A DNA stretch of 64,000 nt from Aeromonas veronii bv. veronii (GTDB lineage Bacteria > Pseudomonadota > Gammaproteobacteria > Enterobacterales > Aeromonadaceae). Positions 1 through 9,322 of the stretch are shown here, one piece after another (positions within the stretch are counted from its first letter, which is position 1; each line of letters opens with the position of its first letter). Under the pieces are notes generated by a model, which was not told where the DNA came from, made no database searches, and saw nothing but the letters and a program-made list of their open reading frames with translations. The translations under genes were made by a program, and so were the position numbers. The stretch lies in contig NZ_CDDK01000005.1 in assembly GCF_000820225.1 (NCBI RefSeq), positions 20,883 to 84,882 of the forward strand, given 5' to 3'.

Positions 1-1002
1 CAGGTTGCCGGCTCCCGGGAAGAGACGCTGGAATGTGGCTGACGTGGCTTGGTTGGTAACGTTCTGGGTTAGACGCAGGCGACCATTTTGTACCGACGGC
101 AATGTGCTGTTGTTTCGCTGGGCAACCACCCAACTGTCCGGGTTGATCTGGGCACTTTCAAAGCCGTCAGCAAAGCAGGTCAGCATGGGGGTCAGTACCG
201 CTTCGTTGATGCTGGATTGAGCATCCATCTTCAGGTAACCAGCCGTCACCCTCCCATAGACGGTAGCCTTGTTATTCATGGTGAGCAGCCCATCGGTATA
301 GAGGTAACCGTAAAAGGTGGTGCTATTGTCGATCACCATGCTGTTGTAGTTAACCCAAATGAGGCTGCCTTGATTGTTGGCGTTGATATTGACCGTATTG
401 ATCAACTTCACGTCCTGATTGACGAAGATCCGGGTGATGCCGCTGCCAGACAGGAGGATAGTGCCGTTGTCCAAGGTCAACTTGTCAATAAAATAGTCCC
501 CCTCACCCAACACCAGAGTCGCATTGTTGCGCACCGTTAGGCTCTTGAGCTGATAGACGCTGCGACTCGGGAAGGTCATGGTGCAGTTTTCTACCATCAT
601 GGTGCCATAAGCCGCGCTGGAGGCCGTTTGCGATCCCGACGAACAAGTCTGAGCTCTATTGGAATTGGTGGAGAGAAACGCGTTGTTACCATTCAGGGCA
701 AGACCACGAATATCACTGCCAGTAACCGTGCAGACCTTGTAACCGCCAACACCATCATCGCAACGGGGACTGTTGTTCTGATCGGGCTGGATAGAGCAGA
801 AGTTGAGTGGCAAACCGCCTGTACCATTGATCTTGGGATTGTTAAGCTGGATGAGCTGGTCACCGCTGATCTGGTGGCAAGTATTATTGTTGTTGCCATG
901 ATGCCCCTGCACCACAGCAGGGAAAACTGTGCCTATGTCGATGGGATCGAATGCCCAAGCCTGACTACAAAGAAGGGCCAGCCCCCATAGCCATTTCATC
1001 AT
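1..1002 (-). CDS. mshQ: MSHA biogenesis protein MshQ (partial, runs off left edge)
   Basis: An open minus-strand frame of 334 codons reaches base 1 without a stop, so the C-terminus lies outside the window. It starts with a signal peptide (MMKWLWGLALLCSQAWA, then FDP). The mature part is rich in Asn, Thr and Ser and has paired cysteines and a beta-helix-like stretch. From about residue 275 it has a LamG/jelly-roll-like start (CFADGFESAQ, then SWVV). The start ATG overlaps the mshP stop in ATGA. Last position in the minor-pilin operon and this composition fit MshQ, a large exported protein of the MSHA system. Its exact role, adhesin or pilus-associated, is not known from sequence. Annotated from position and style. 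Confidence 0.8.
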   Translation of the reverse strand, partial: MMKWLWGLALLCSQAWAFDPIDIGTVFPAVVQGHHGNNNNTCHQISGDQLIQLNNPKINGTGGLPLNFCSIQPDQNNSPRCDDGVGGYKVCTVTGSDIRGLALNGNNAFLSTNSNRAQTCSSGSQTASSAAYGTMMVENCTMTFPSRSVYQLKSLTVRNNATLVLGEGDYFIDKLTLDNGTILLSGSGITRIFVNQDVKLINTVNINANNQGSLIWVNYNSMVIDNSTTFYGYLYTDGLLTMNNKATVYGRVTAGYLKMDAQSSINEAVLTPMLTCFADGFESAQINPDSWVVAQRNNSTLPSVQNGRLRLTQNVTNQATSATFQRLFPGAGNL

Positions 1003-1469
1003 AAACCTCCATCATAGGCTTCAGCCGTCACTGTCCTACTCACGGCATAATCGGGGTTGGTACTGCCCAGATCGGTCGAGCCACAGGAGCCGACACTGAG
1101 CAGACGGTAACCATTGGTCACCTCTCCGTTATAGGTCACAGGTTGTTGTACGCAACTGATCCTTGCCTCGCAGCCAGCCAGTCCAGAATTGCCATTAAAC
1201 ACAGGTGATGAGAGTACCCACTCGCAACGATCAAGCGGTGATGGCGATGTAGGTCTATTTGGAAACAGCTGATACAAGGCAATCTCCAGCCCGCTCTGGG
1301 CGGCCAGCAGGGCACGCACGCTGCGCACCTCCACCGTATTTTTCTCGCCGCTATCGACCAGAAAACGGCCCATGGCAGCCGCCAACAGTGCCATCACCAC
1401 AATCACAAACAGGGCGATCATCAAGGCACTGCCTCGCATCCGTCCGAAAGCCTGTGGATCAGGGCACAT
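999..1469 (-). CDS. mshP: MSHA pilin-like protein MshP
   Basis: A 156-residue protein. A short polar N-terminus (to RMRGSA) is followed by one hydrophobic helix (LMIALFVIVVMALLAAAMG) and a small periplasmic domain with several cysteines. The opening resembles the PilX-like minor pilin proteins that assist assembly. It starts 11 bases inside mshO with a GAGG ribosome site six bases upstream, and its stop overlaps the mshQ start. It lacks the classic GFTLIE cleavage motif; the sequence there is GSALMIA, as in PilX/MshP proteins. Identity rests on this architecture and on its place between mshO and mshQ. Confidence 0.85.
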   Translation of the reverse strand: MCPDPQAFGRMRGSALMIALFVIVVMALLAAAMGRFLVDSGEKNTVEVRSVRALLAAQSGLEIALYQLFPNRPTSPSPLDRCEWVLSSPVFNGNSGLAGCEARISCVQQPVTYNGEVTNGYRLLSVGSCGSTDLGSTNPDYAVSRTVTAEAYDGGL

Positions 1470-2388
1470 TGAACACCTCTATCTTGTGGTTGAAGGTGAC
1501 CGACTCCCCCTTGCGCTCGAAGACAAAGCGCATGCCAAACTCCCCTTCGGCGTTAAACGCCGAGGTTTCCCGATAGAAGGTGCCAATACGAAGGGAATCC
1601 GCCATCAACACGCCCTGTGCAGGTAAGGGTGCTCCAATGGGGGCTGTGGCACGGGTCAGCGTGTTTCCTTCCACACAGTAGCGAACCTGCTGGTTGGCAA
1701 AGTAGACCCGGCTGCCTGGAGAGAGGCCAGTCAGACTCTCGGCACTGGTATAGCCGATAGTTTGCGCTCCGGATACGGGCGTCAGCACATCCGTGACCCT
1801 GGCTACGCAGCGGCCATAATCGCAGCCTGCAGTAAGCGAACCGACATTTTTGTCCGGCACGGGGAATACAATCAGCTGATCGTCTTTTTTAACGGCGGTG
1901 ACATCCACATCCAGCGGATTGGCAGCAGAAGCCGGGGTCGCCATCACCAGCTCAAGGGTGGCCGTGCTCCCCGACATGGCGCGGTTAAGTGCCAGATAGC
2001 GGCTCGAGGTGCTGATGGGCCAGAACCGCAAACAGGCACCGGTGTCGTCCCATGTCCCGCCAGTCGTCTCGATCCGCTCCGAGCCCGGCACCGCATCGCG
2101 CAGTTCGCGGTTAAGCCGCTCCATGGCGAAGCGGGCATCGCTCATCAGCTGCTCACGACTGCTGGCATCGCCATAAATCTGGGTACCGATACCGATAAAC
2201 TGGCTGGTAAAGGTCGCCATAATCCCGAGCAGCAGGATAACCATCACCAGCTCGACCAGGGTAAAGCCACGATTACCCCGAGGTTTACGGTAGGTCCGAT
2301 TGGCCGCCAGGCGTAATGGAACGCCGGAAGTGGTTACAGGCGCGGACATTCGGACAGGCAAGCAACACCCGACAGCGGAGCGATCCAT
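1459..2388 (-). CDS. mshO: MSHA minor pilin-like protein MshO
   Basis: A 309-residue type IV prepilin. The cleavage site is NRG/FTLVELVMVILLLG, with the conserved Glu at position +5 of the mature protein. The soluble domain has several cysteines. The chosen start overlaps the mshD stop in TGATG, giving an unusually long leader of about 42 residues. A start at 2349 is also possible; nothing in frame gives a normal short leader. MshO-type proteins are thought to prime assembly or sit at the tip, like PilW/GspJ. Part of the mshBACDOPQ block. Confidence 0.88.
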   Translation of the reverse strand: MDRSAVGCCLPVRMSAPVTTSGVPLRLAANRTYRKPRGNRGFTLVELVMVILLLGIMATFTSQFIGIGTQIYGDASSREQLMSDARFAMERLNRELRDAVPGSERIETTGGTWDDTGACLRFWPISTSSRYLALNRAMSGSTATLELVMATPASAANPLDVDVTAVKKDDQLIVFPVPDKNVGSLTAGCDYGRCVARVTDVLTPVSGAQTIGYTSAESLTGLSPGSRVYFANQQVRYCVEGNTLTRATAPIGAPLPAQGVLMADSLRIGTFYRETSAFNAEGEFGMRFVFERKGESVTFNHKIEVFNVP

Positions 2389-2948
2389 CAGTAATTACCC
2401 CGATAAAAAGAGAAGTCGAGCACGCTCTGATCCGGTAGCTTGATCTGCAGATCAATACGCTTGCCCACAGAACAGGGGGCGGCACAACTCCTGAAGGTGC
2501 CGTCGCTGAAATCGGCTCCACTCACCGCAATTTTCACCTGATAGTTGCGATACTCCTCGCTGCTGACTCCCGCCTCAGTTTGGGTCAGGGTGTTGGCATC
2601 CACCCAGTCACCTGCGGTATCGAAATCATCCACATCGTTATAGGCATAGGATGCGGGCTCGCCATCCGGGCCATAACTGGTGGAGCAGGAAGAGATGGTC
2701 ACCCCTGCCACCTGCTCGCCACAACGATAACGACCACCGTTATGATCCGAATGTTCATCAAACGACTTTTGCAAGATCTCGCCGGAGAGGCGCTGGGCCA
2801 GCTGGGTGGCGCGTACCTGCTGCACTGGGTCTACCGCCTGCGGCGCCTGATTGATAAGCAACCCCAAAATGCCGGTCAAAGCCACCGCCAGCAGCACTAT
2901 GCCAACGATCAGCTCAATCAGGGTGAAACCACGCTTAAGGGATCTCAT
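2388..2948 (-). CDS. mshD: MSHA minor pilin MshD
   Basis: A 186-residue type IV prepilin with a short basic leader (MRSLKRG) followed by FTLIELIVGIVLLAVALTG, so processing by the prepilin peptidase is expected. The ATG at 2948 lies 14 bases inside mshC, which is usual in this operon. A longer frame extends upstream to 3068 but would give an implausible leader. The soluble domain contains four or more cysteines. It lies between mshC and mshO, as in known MSHA loci, and probably contributes to the minor pilin complex. Confidence 0.88.
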   Translation of the reverse strand: MRSLKRGFTLIELIVGIVLLAVALTGILGLLINQAPQAVDPVQQVRATQLAQRLSGEILQKSFDEHSDHNGGRYRCGEQVAGVTISSCSTSYGPDGEPASYAYNDVDDFDTAGDWVDANTLTQTEAGVSSEEYRNYQVKIAVSGADFSDGTFRSCAAPCSVGKRIDLQIKLPDQSVLDFSFYRGNY

Positions 2949-3429
2949 GGATAAACCCCTCGGATTCAATCTTGATACGGCCACTCTCGCGACCATCGGT
3001 GACTTGCAGCTCGCAGCCACCGGCGCAGCTAACGAGCGGGCGGCCCATTTGATCAAAGCGGATAACAAAAGGAGGCGTGCCCTTGTTCGAGGAGAGGGAG
3101 ATCCCGACAGGCAGGGTCACCGGACGACCACGGGTGAGCTGATTAGCGTTCCAGCTAGATATAGCCGCAGGATCGCCACAAGGGGAGAGCGTGCTGTGGC
3201 CAAACTGGCCCGCGTCAACCCGCAGTGAGGTACAACGATTGGCCGGTTCGTGCATATTGACGGTCTGTACCAGCCGCAGCCGGGTCAGCAGCTCGTCGCG
3301 CACGGTTTGAGTTTCAAAGCCGCCTTTGCCCAGCCATTTTGGCACGGCAAAGGCGGCCAGAATCCCGAGTAACAGGATCACCAGTACCAGTTCAATGAGG
3401 GTAAAACCCTTATGCCTTGACTCTAACAT
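2935..3429 (-). CDS. mshC: MSHA minor pilin MshC
   Basis: A 164-residue prepilin. The leader MLESRHKG precedes FTLIELVLVILLLGILAAFAVP, a textbook class IVa signal and N-terminal helix. The soluble domain is short and has two to four cysteines (NRCTSL, LSPCGD, CAGGC). It lies directly downstream of the major pilin gene, separated from it by a 12-bp hairpin that may reduce read-through. This position and size match MshC. Confidence 0.88.
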   Translation of the reverse strand: MLESRHKGFTLIELVLVILLLGILAAFAVPKWLGKGGFETQTVRDELLTRLRLVQTVNMHEPANRCTSLRVDAGQFGHSTLSPCGDPAAISSWNANQLTRGRPVTLPVGISLSSNKGTPPFVIRFDQMGRPLVSCAGGCELQVTDGRESGRIKIESEGFIHEIP

Positions 3430-3436
3430 GTCAATA

Positions 3437-3466
3437 GAAAGGGTAGGAATTGACTCCTACCCTTTC
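3437..3466 (-). terminator. Hairpin between mshA and mshC (partial terminator or mRNA stabiliser)
   Basis: GAAAGGGTAGGA (3437-3448) pairs perfectly with TCCTACCCTTTC (3455-3466) around a 6-base loop. Read on the minus strand it follows the mshA stop by about 10 bases and is followed by only a weak T-rich stretch. Such hairpins after major pilin genes often give higher pilin mRNA than downstream minor pilin mRNA. Confidence 0.6.
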
Positions 3467-3476
3467 CATCATCCAA

Positions 3477-3917
3477 TTACTTACAGCCAACCAAACTGAT
3501 GGTCGGTGTACCGTTAGAAACGGTAACTTCCTTGTAGGTAACAGAACAGCTGTCACCTTTACCGCTTGGAGCAAAAGTTATGGTGTTAGCTGCTACAGCC
3601 CCAGAAACTTTCCAACCATCCAGTGCCACCGCCTCGCTGATTGTGGCTGCAGTTGGATAGCCATATGCTACAGCAACTTTATCGATTGGAGCGGCCATAG
3701 AGATAGGCCCAGCACTGGTCTCATAGCCATTCAGAACAGCTTTGCTATAAACCAGCGCAGAAGCACTTTGCAGGGCAGCTTGTACGCCTTGTGCAGCAGA
3801 CTTACGAGCATCATCCTGCAGATTCAGGAACTTGGGTGCAGCGGTGACCGCCAGAATACCCAGAATGATGATCACGATAACCAGTTCGATCAGGGTAAAA
3901 CCCGCCTGTTTTTTCAT
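3477..3917 (-). CDS. mshA: MSHA major pilin MshA
   Basis: A 146-residue type IVa prepilin. The leader MKKQAG is followed by FTLIELVIVIIILGILAVTAAPKF, with Glu5 present. The C-terminal disulfide loop is formed by the cysteines in GDSCSVTY and LVGCK at the very end. This is the typical size of the major structural subunit of the MSHA pilus, which mediates surface attachment and biofilm start. A strong ribosome site (GAGGAAAG) precedes the ATG. It sits 14 bases after mshB, and a hairpin follows it. Confidence 0.93.
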   Translation of the reverse strand: MKKQAGFTLIELVIVIIILGILAVTAAPKFLNLQDDARKSAAQGVQAALQSASALVYSKAVLNGYETSAGPISMAAPIDKVAVAYGYPTAATISEAVALDGWKVSGAVAANTITFAPSGKGDSCSVTYKEVTVSNGTPTISLVGCK

Positions 3918-3931
3918 TTCACTTTCCTCTG

Positions 3932-4603
3932 TTAATTAATATTTGTGGTCACCTGACCGGACGCCGGGCGGTAACTGAAACTCATAAATGCATCAGTCTT
4001 GCCTTGCGGATCCTGATACTTGCCATCACTGCCCTTACTCAAACTATTGACCAAATAGTAACGGCAGACCGAATCCAGTCCATTACTGCTCACTGTGGCA
4101 TAGTATTTCAGGTCATTGCCGCTACCGCGCACTTCATTGAAGCTGGCCGTAGCCTTGGGCGGGTTTTGCAGTAACCCCTCCCAAATATTGAGACAACGTT
4201 CGGCGGTCAGATTAGCGGGATCCACATCGGGATTACCGCTTGCAACGGTATCCATGGGATAGCCAGGCGACAGCTCGCCGTTGCTGATCTGGGTATCGGT
4301 CGGAGTGGTCAGATAGAAGCGGCTGCCGTCATAGAGCACGGTATTGAGACTGTCCTGTTTGGCGCGACCTTCCGCCTCCCATTGCGCCCGCACCAGTGAA
4401 ACGCCGGTAGCAAAACCGCCGGAGACTCCCTCGACGCTGGCCTTTTTCGCTTCATCGGTCACATCGAGAAAGCGTGGCAGTGCAGTCACCGCCAGGATCC
4501 CCAGGATCACGATAACGATCACCAGCTCAATGAGGGAGAAGCCGGCAGACCGTCTCCTCATCCCGTTTTCCGGCATTGTTGGTGCCATTGGTTTCATTGT
4601 CAT
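3932..4603 (-). CDS. mshB: MSHA pilin-like protein MshB
   Basis: About 223 residues. The prepilin site is RRRSAG/FSLIELVIVIVILGILAV, followed by an MshB-type soluble domain with two cysteines (AERCLNIW and DSVCRYYL). The start is uncertain. A GGAGGGAG ribosome site at about 4605-4612 favours the ATG at 4603 or 4597 over the longer frame from 4624. It is the first gene of the pilin block and follows a 77-base gap after mshF, where a second operon promoter is expected. Confidence 0.88.
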   Translation of the reverse strand: MTMKPMAPTMPENGMRRRSAGFSLIELVIVIVILGILAVTALPRFLDVTDEAKKASVEGVSGGFATGVSLVRAQWEAEGRAKQDSLNTVLYDGSRFYLTTPTDTQISNGELSPGYPMDTVASGNPDVDPANLTAERCLNIWEGLLQNPPKATASFNEVRGSGNDLKYYATVSSNGLDSVCRYYLVNSLSKGSDGKYQDPQGKTDAFMSFSYRPASGQVTTNIN

Positions 4604-4680
4604 GCTCCCTCCGTAATGCCCCACATTATTTCATGCAGGCCCAAAAAAATCATGTAGTTGGGTCATATGATTAGTTTCAT

Positions 4681-5142
4681 TCAAGGCTTTTTCATCACCC
4701 GCCCGTCAGAAAACTGATAAACAAGCCAATAACCATCCCACCCCATCTCGCAACCACTGCCATCGGGGCGGGCCAGAATCTGCAGAGGAGGCATGCCCCC
4801 CTTCGTCTCACCCATCAGAGCCAACCACAACTGACGGCAATTTTCCGAAGGGGATTGCAGCGGCACTAACCCCAGGGGCCACCCTCGGGCATCAAACTGC
4901 CACCCCTTGCCGGCGACATGCAGTGTCTGCGGGCGCCGCTCATCGAGCCAAATGCCGTGCAAACGCTGTGCCCGCTCGGCAAATTGCTCCCCCAGCAAGG
5001 TGAGAGTGAGCTGCTGCGCCTCTTCCCGGTGGCCCTGATAGCTACGCACCAGGGTCGCCACGATCACCATCAGCAGGATGATCACGGCGATCCGCCGATA
5101 TCCTGTCAGCCAGCGATCATCTTGCTGCGTCTGTCTGCTCAT
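4681..5142 (-). CDS. mshF: MSHA biogenesis protein MshF
   Basis: About 153 residues with one N-terminal transmembrane helix (RIAVIILLMVIVATLV) and a small soluble domain with two cysteines. The ATG at 5142 has GAGGG just upstream; the frame is open to 5199. It sits between mshG and mshB and is probably the last gene of the biogenesis operon. MshF is poorly characterised; its size and one-helix layout fit, and I name it mainly from position. Confidence 0.8.
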   Translation of the reverse strand: MSRQTQQDDRWLTGYRRIAVIILLMVIVATLVRSYQGHREEAQQLTLTLLGEQFAERAQRLHGIWLDERRPQTLHVAGKGWQFDARGWPLGLVPLQSPSENCRQLWLALMGETKGGMPPLQILARPDGSGCEMGWDGYWLVYQFSDGRVMKKP

Positions 5143-5219
5143 CCAGCCCTCGACTCCACCGATCACTTGCCTCTTACGGCTCTCATCATGTCCCACCATT
5201 CAAGCGTGAAGATGCCGAG

Positions 5220-6440
5220 TTACTTGCCGCGAACAGCGCGCATCATGTCCCACATGGGGGTGAAGATACCCAGCGCCAGGATCAACACCATTACTGCTAC
5301 GATCCCGATCAGGATCGGCTCGATGCGGGCGGTGAGACTCTTGAGGTCATAATCCACCTCCCGCTCGTAATACTCGGCCGCTTCGTGCAGCAGGTCATCG
5401 ACCTGACCTGTCTCCTCACCCACGGCGATCATCTGCATCACCAGCGGGGTGAACAGGCCGCTGCTGCTGGCGGTGCGCAGCAGGCTCTCGCCCCGCTCGA
5501 TACCGGCGCGCATATCCCGCACTCGCCCCGCCATATAGGCGTTATCCACCGCATCGGCCACCAGGGTCAGCGCGGTGTTCAGCGGCACCCCTGCCTTGAG
5601 CATCATGGAAAAACTGCGGGCAAAACGGGCCAGCAGGGAGCGCTCTATGATGGTGCCGACGATCGGCAACTTGAGCTGCCAGCGGTGCCAGGTCAGCTTG
5701 CCCTTGGTGGTGGCGACCCAGCGGCGCCAGCCGAACACCATCCCAGTCAGAATGGCGAGCAGCAGCCACCAGTAGTTGACAAAAAAGTGCGAGGTGGCGA
5801 GCAGAATGCGGGTAGCCAGCGGCAACTCCACCCCGAATTTGGCGAACATGCCAGCAAACACCGGGATCACCATGATATTGAGGATCACCATGGCGATACC
5901 GATGGCGATCATCACGAAGCTGGGGTAGCGCATCGCGGTCTTGATCCGCTTGCGGGTCTCCAGCTCCAGCTCGAAATAGTTGGCGAGCTGCAAAAAGGCC
6001 TCTTCCAGCTGACCGGTGTTCTCACCCACATGGATGATGGCGACAAACAGGCTGCTGAATACCTTGGGGTGCGCCTGCATCGAGCTGGAGAGCGGGCGGC
6101 CGTTACCGAGATCCTCCCCCAGCGAGTGCAGCGCCCGCTTGAGCGGCTTGCTGTGGGTGCCCTCCTCCAGCCCGGCGATGGCACGCAGGATCGGGATCCC
6201 GGCCCGGGTCAGGGCATACATCTGGCGGCTGAAGATCACCAGCTCGTCCAGCTTGACGCCCCCTTCCAGCAACAGTGACCAGTCGATGGCGGCGGACTTG
6301 GCCTTGCCCGGTTTGAGCTCGGTGGGCATCACGCCACGGCGCATCAGCTGCTCGGCGGCCGCCATCTCGTTGGCCGCTTCGACCACGCCACTGGTGGCGT
6401 TGCCCTGGCTGTCACGCCCCTTGTAGGCAAAGTTAGCCAT
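5220..6440 (-). CDS. mshG: MSHA inner-membrane platform protein MshG (GspF/PilC family)
   Basis: A 406-residue GspF/PilC-family platform protein. It has two repeated GspF domains, each with conserved Glu/Gly patterns (VGENTGQLEEAF near residue 135 and VGEETGQVDDLL near 340), and three membrane helices (about 165-195, 215-235 and 375-395). The N-terminal MANFAYKGRDSQG matches the family. It anchors the pilus machine and connects the ATPase to pilin polymerisation. It starts 3 bases after the mshE stop. Confidence 0.93.
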   Translation of the reverse strand: MANFAYKGRDSQGNATSGVVEAANEMAAAEQLMRRGVMPTELKPGKAKSAAIDWSLLLEGGVKLDELVIFSRQMYALTRAGIPILRAIAGLEEGTHSKPLKRALHSLGEDLGNGRPLSSSMQAHPKVFSSLFVAIIHVGENTGQLEEAFLQLANYFELELETRKRIKTAMRYPSFVMIAIGIAMVILNIMVIPVFAGMFAKFGVELPLATRILLATSHFFVNYWWLLLAILTGMVFGWRRWVATTKGKLTWHRWQLKLPIVGTIIERSLLARFARSFSMMLKAGVPLNTALTLVADAVDNAYMAGRVRDMRAGIERGESLLRTASSSGLFTPLVMQMIAVGEETGQVDDLLHEAAEYYEREVDYDLKSLTARIEPILIGIVAVMVLILALGIFTPMWDMMRAVRGK

Positions 6441-6443
6441 CGC

Positions 6444-8153
6444 TTACCCCAAATCCTCGGCCAGTCGCAACACCTCATCCACCGAGGTGATCCCCTGACG
6501 GGCATAATCGAGGGCGGTGAGGGCCAGCGGCCGGTAGTGTTCGTGTTGACGGGCCGCCTTGGCGAACCCTTCCGCATCGTTGCGGCGCAGGGCATCCATC
6601 ATCGGCTGATCCAGCTCCAGTAGCTCGTAGACCCCGATCCGGCCGGAATAACCGGTAAAGTTGCAGCTCTGGCAACCCCGGCCCTTGTGATAGGTGTGTT
6701 GGCCGGGCGCCTCGCCGGAGAGTACGGTGAGCCAGGTGGCCTGCCCTTCGTCGGGCGCCTTCTCCTCGACGCAGTGCTCACATACCCGCCGCACCAGCCG
6801 CTGGGCGACCACCGCCCGCAGGGCGCTCGCCACCAGATAGCCGGGCGCCCCCATGTCGATAAGGCGCAAGGCACTGGTAACCGCATCGTTGGTGTGCAGG
6901 GTGGTCAGCACCAGGTGACCAGTGATGGCGCCACGCAAGCCTATCTCCACCGTCTCGTTGTCACGCATCTCCCCCACCAGCAGGATGTCCGGATCCTGAC
7001 GCAGGGTGGAGCGCAGCACGTTGGAGAAGGTGAGGCCGATCTTGGGGTTGACCTGCACCTGATTGACACGGGAGAGACGATACTCCACCGGGTCTTCTAC
7101 CGTGATGATCTTGTTGCTGGACTGGTTGAGCTCGGAGAGCGCGCCATAGAGGGTGGTGGTCTTGCCGCTACCGGTCGGGCCGGTCACCAGGATCATGCCG
7201 TGCGGGCGTTTGAGCTGACGACGGAAACGGGTCAGGATCTCCGGCGGCATCCCGGTTTCGGTCAGCGACAGAATGCCGGAGGATTGATCCAGCAGACGCA
7301 TCACCACAGACTCGCCATACTGCACCGGCATGGTGGACATCCGCACATCCACATCGCGGCCGCGCACCTTCATGTTGAAACGCCCATCCTGCGGCAAGCG
7401 CTTTTCGGAGATATCGAGCCCCGCCACCAGCTTGAGGCGCAGCACCAGCGCCTGGGCAATGCGCACCTCGTTGAGGATGTTCTCGTGGAGGATGCCGTCG
7501 ATCCGCTGGCGAATGCGCAGCACCTTCTCGTCCGGTTCGATGTGAATATCCGACGCCCCTACCTGCACCGCATCCTCGAACAGGGAGCGCAGCAGCTTGG
7601 CCACCGTCGCCTCTCCCTCGTCGTTAGCCCCCAGATTGCTGGAGCCCAGCTCGAAGCCGGAGTCCTGATACTCCTCCTGCAGCTGTTCGGCGAAACTTTC
7701 AATCTCGCGGGTACGGCGATAGAGGCGGTCGAAATACTCCAGCAGTTGCCCTTCCCGCGCCACCGCCAGCACCATGATGCGCGGGCTGAGCAGGGCAGCG
7801 ACGGCATCCAGTGCGCTCAGATCGGCCGGATCCGACATGGCCACCGTCACCTTGTCGTCGGTAAGGTTGACCGCCAGCGCCCGATAACGGCGCGCCTGCA
7901 CTTCGGGCAGCAGCGGCACCGCGGCGGCGTCGATGGTGAGGTTGTTGAGATCAAAGAAGGGCACATCCAGCTGGCGGGCGAGGAACTGCAACAGCTGCAC
8001 CTCGCTGATAAAGCCGAGGTCGATGAGAGTGGTGCCCAGCTTACGGCCGGTCTGACGCTGCTGCTGCAGGGCAAGCTGCAGCTGATCATCAGAGATGATC
8101 TGCTCTTGTACCAGCAGGTCGCCGAGGCGCATTTTCAGTCTGGGTTGTGCCAT
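6444..8153 (-). CDS. mshE: MSHA extension ATPase MshE with c-di-GMP-binding N-terminal domain
   Basis: A 569-residue GspE/PilB-family hexameric ATPase. The N-terminus carries two copies of the MshEN motif, beginning RLGDLLVQ at residue 9 and KLGTTLID at residue 38. In Vibrio MshE these bind cyclic di-GMP. The ATPase core has Walker A GPTGSGKT (325-332), an Asp box and Walker B near 389-398 (DILLVGEMRD). A C-terminal tetracysteine zinc site (CEHC, CQSC) is present. All key residues look intact, so pilus extension is probably c-di-GMP controlled. In operon with mshN upstream and mshG downstream. Confidence 0.95.
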   Translation of the reverse strand: MAQPRLKMRLGDLLVQEQIISDDQLQLALQQQRQTGRKLGTTLIDLGFISEVQLLQFLARQLDVPFFDLNNLTIDAAAVPLLPEVQARRYRALAVNLTDDKVTVAMSDPADLSALDAVAALLSPRIMVLAVAREGQLLEYFDRLYRRTREIESFAEQLQEEYQDSGFELGSSNLGANDEGEATVAKLLRSLFEDAVQVGASDIHIEPDEKVLRIRQRIDGILHENILNEVRIAQALVLRLKLVAGLDISEKRLPQDGRFNMKVRGRDVDVRMSTMPVQYGESVVMRLLDQSSGILSLTETGMPPEILTRFRRQLKRPHGMILVTGPTGSGKTTTLYGALSELNQSSNKIITVEDPVEYRLSRVNQVQVNPKIGLTFSNVLRSTLRQDPDILLVGEMRDNETVEIGLRGAITGHLVLTTLHTNDAVTSALRLIDMGAPGYLVASALRAVVAQRLVRRVCEHCVEEKAPDEGQATWLTVLSGEAPGQHTYHKGRGCQSCNFTGYSGRIGVYELLELDQPMMDALRRNDAEGFAKAARQHEHYRPLALTALDYARQGITSVDEVLRLAEDLG

Positions 8154-8227
8154 GTTTGCTCCGATCTCTGTTACTTCACACCCGTTGCCGCATCCGATTC
8201 CGCTTTGCTAATCGAACCTGCTGTTTA

Positions 8228-9322
8228 TCAAGGGGTTAGTTGGCCAATTCGTTGTTCCAGCCAGTTGGTCGACGCCTCGCCGAGGTTGCCGTGCAGCAGG
8301 GCGTTGCGATAGGCATCGAGCGCCCGCTGGCTGTGGCCCTGACCATCCTCGGCCACACCGAGACCAAGCCACCAGCGGCCCTGATCCGGCTGCTGACGCA
8401 GCAGCTTCACATAGAGCGCCGCCGCATCGGCATTCTGGCCCAGCTCCTGAGTCAGCCCGGCCCAGGTGGCGTAGTAGTCCATGTTGCTGGCGAGATCCGG
8501 CTGATAACCGGACAACCAGCCAAGCGCCTGCTGCTGCTGCCCCTCGCTGATGGCAAGGCGGGCCAGTAACAGACGAAAATCGGCCTGTTGGGGATCGAGC
8601 CGGATCCCCTCTTCCAGCAGCTGACGCGCCTCGGTCAGACGGCCCTCGCCGTAGAGCAGCCCCGCCAGCTGCTCGCGCGCCCCCTGGTTGTAGGGGTCGT
8701 GGGCCAGCACCTGATAGTAGTTGTCCTGCGCATCCCGCAGGCTTCCCTTGGCCATGGCGGTGGTCGCCTTGCGCTCCGCCAGTGCTGCCAACTCCTTGGC
8801 CGACAGCTCGACCGTCTCGATCTTCAATACGCTCGGCTTGCGCGGTGCGCTGACAACTGCCTGCTGCTCTGCCGCCAGTTCGGCGTAAAGCTCGGGCTGC
8901 AGCTCTTCATCGGTCGGCTCCGTCTCGTCAACATCGCTGGAGGCATCAAAGGGCGCACCGTCGGCCATGCCATCCGAGTCACTCTCGCCTGCCTCATCAT
9001 TCACCTCATCCTGACTTGGCAACGGCAGCGCGGCCGCCACCTCGACCGGCTCGGGCTGGCTGACCGGCGCGGCGGCCCTTGCCACCACATCGGGAGTCAC
9101 CGCATCGGGGGCGATCACTTCACTGGCAGCAGTCACGGTATGAGTCTGCTGCCAGTAGATCCAGGTTCGCCAACCAAGGATCCCCAGTGCCAGACCGCAG
9201 ATCAGGGTCAGCAGCAACATCCACCATCCCTGCTGGCGCGCAGGGGCAATATAGACAGCAGCACCTTCGGATCCTTGCTGGCGCCGGTCCAGATCTTTCA
9301 GCATCTGGTTGATAACGCTCAT
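8228..9322 (-). CDS. mshN: MSHA biogenesis protein MshN (TPR protein)
   Basis: About 364 residues starting MSVINQMLKDLDRR, the conserved MshN opening. One transmembrane helix (WWMLLLTLICGLALGILG) is followed by an acidic/proline-rich linker and C-terminal tetratricopeptide repeats (for example residues about 190-350). The chosen ATG overlaps the mshM stop (ATGA); the frame is open to 9373 but the shorter start fits the family. It probably links inner-membrane and periplasmic parts of the secretion machine. Confidence 0.9.
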   Translation of the reverse strand: MSVINQMLKDLDRRQQGSEGAAVYIAPARQQGWWMLLLTLICGLALGILGWRTWIYWQQTHTVTAASEVIAPDAVTPDVVARAAAPVSQPEPVEVAAALPLPSQDEVNDEAGESDSDGMADGAPFDASSDVDETEPTDEELQPELYAELAAEQQAVVSAPRKPSVLKIETVELSAKELAALAERKATTAMAKGSLRDAQDNYYQVLAHDPYNQGAREQLAGLLYGEGRLTEARQLLEEGIRLDPQQADFRLLLARLAISEGQQQQALGWLSGYQPDLASNMDYYATWAGLTQELGQNADAAALYVKLLRQQPDQGRWWLGLGVAEDGQGHSQRALDAYRNALLHGNLGEASTNWLEQRIGQLTP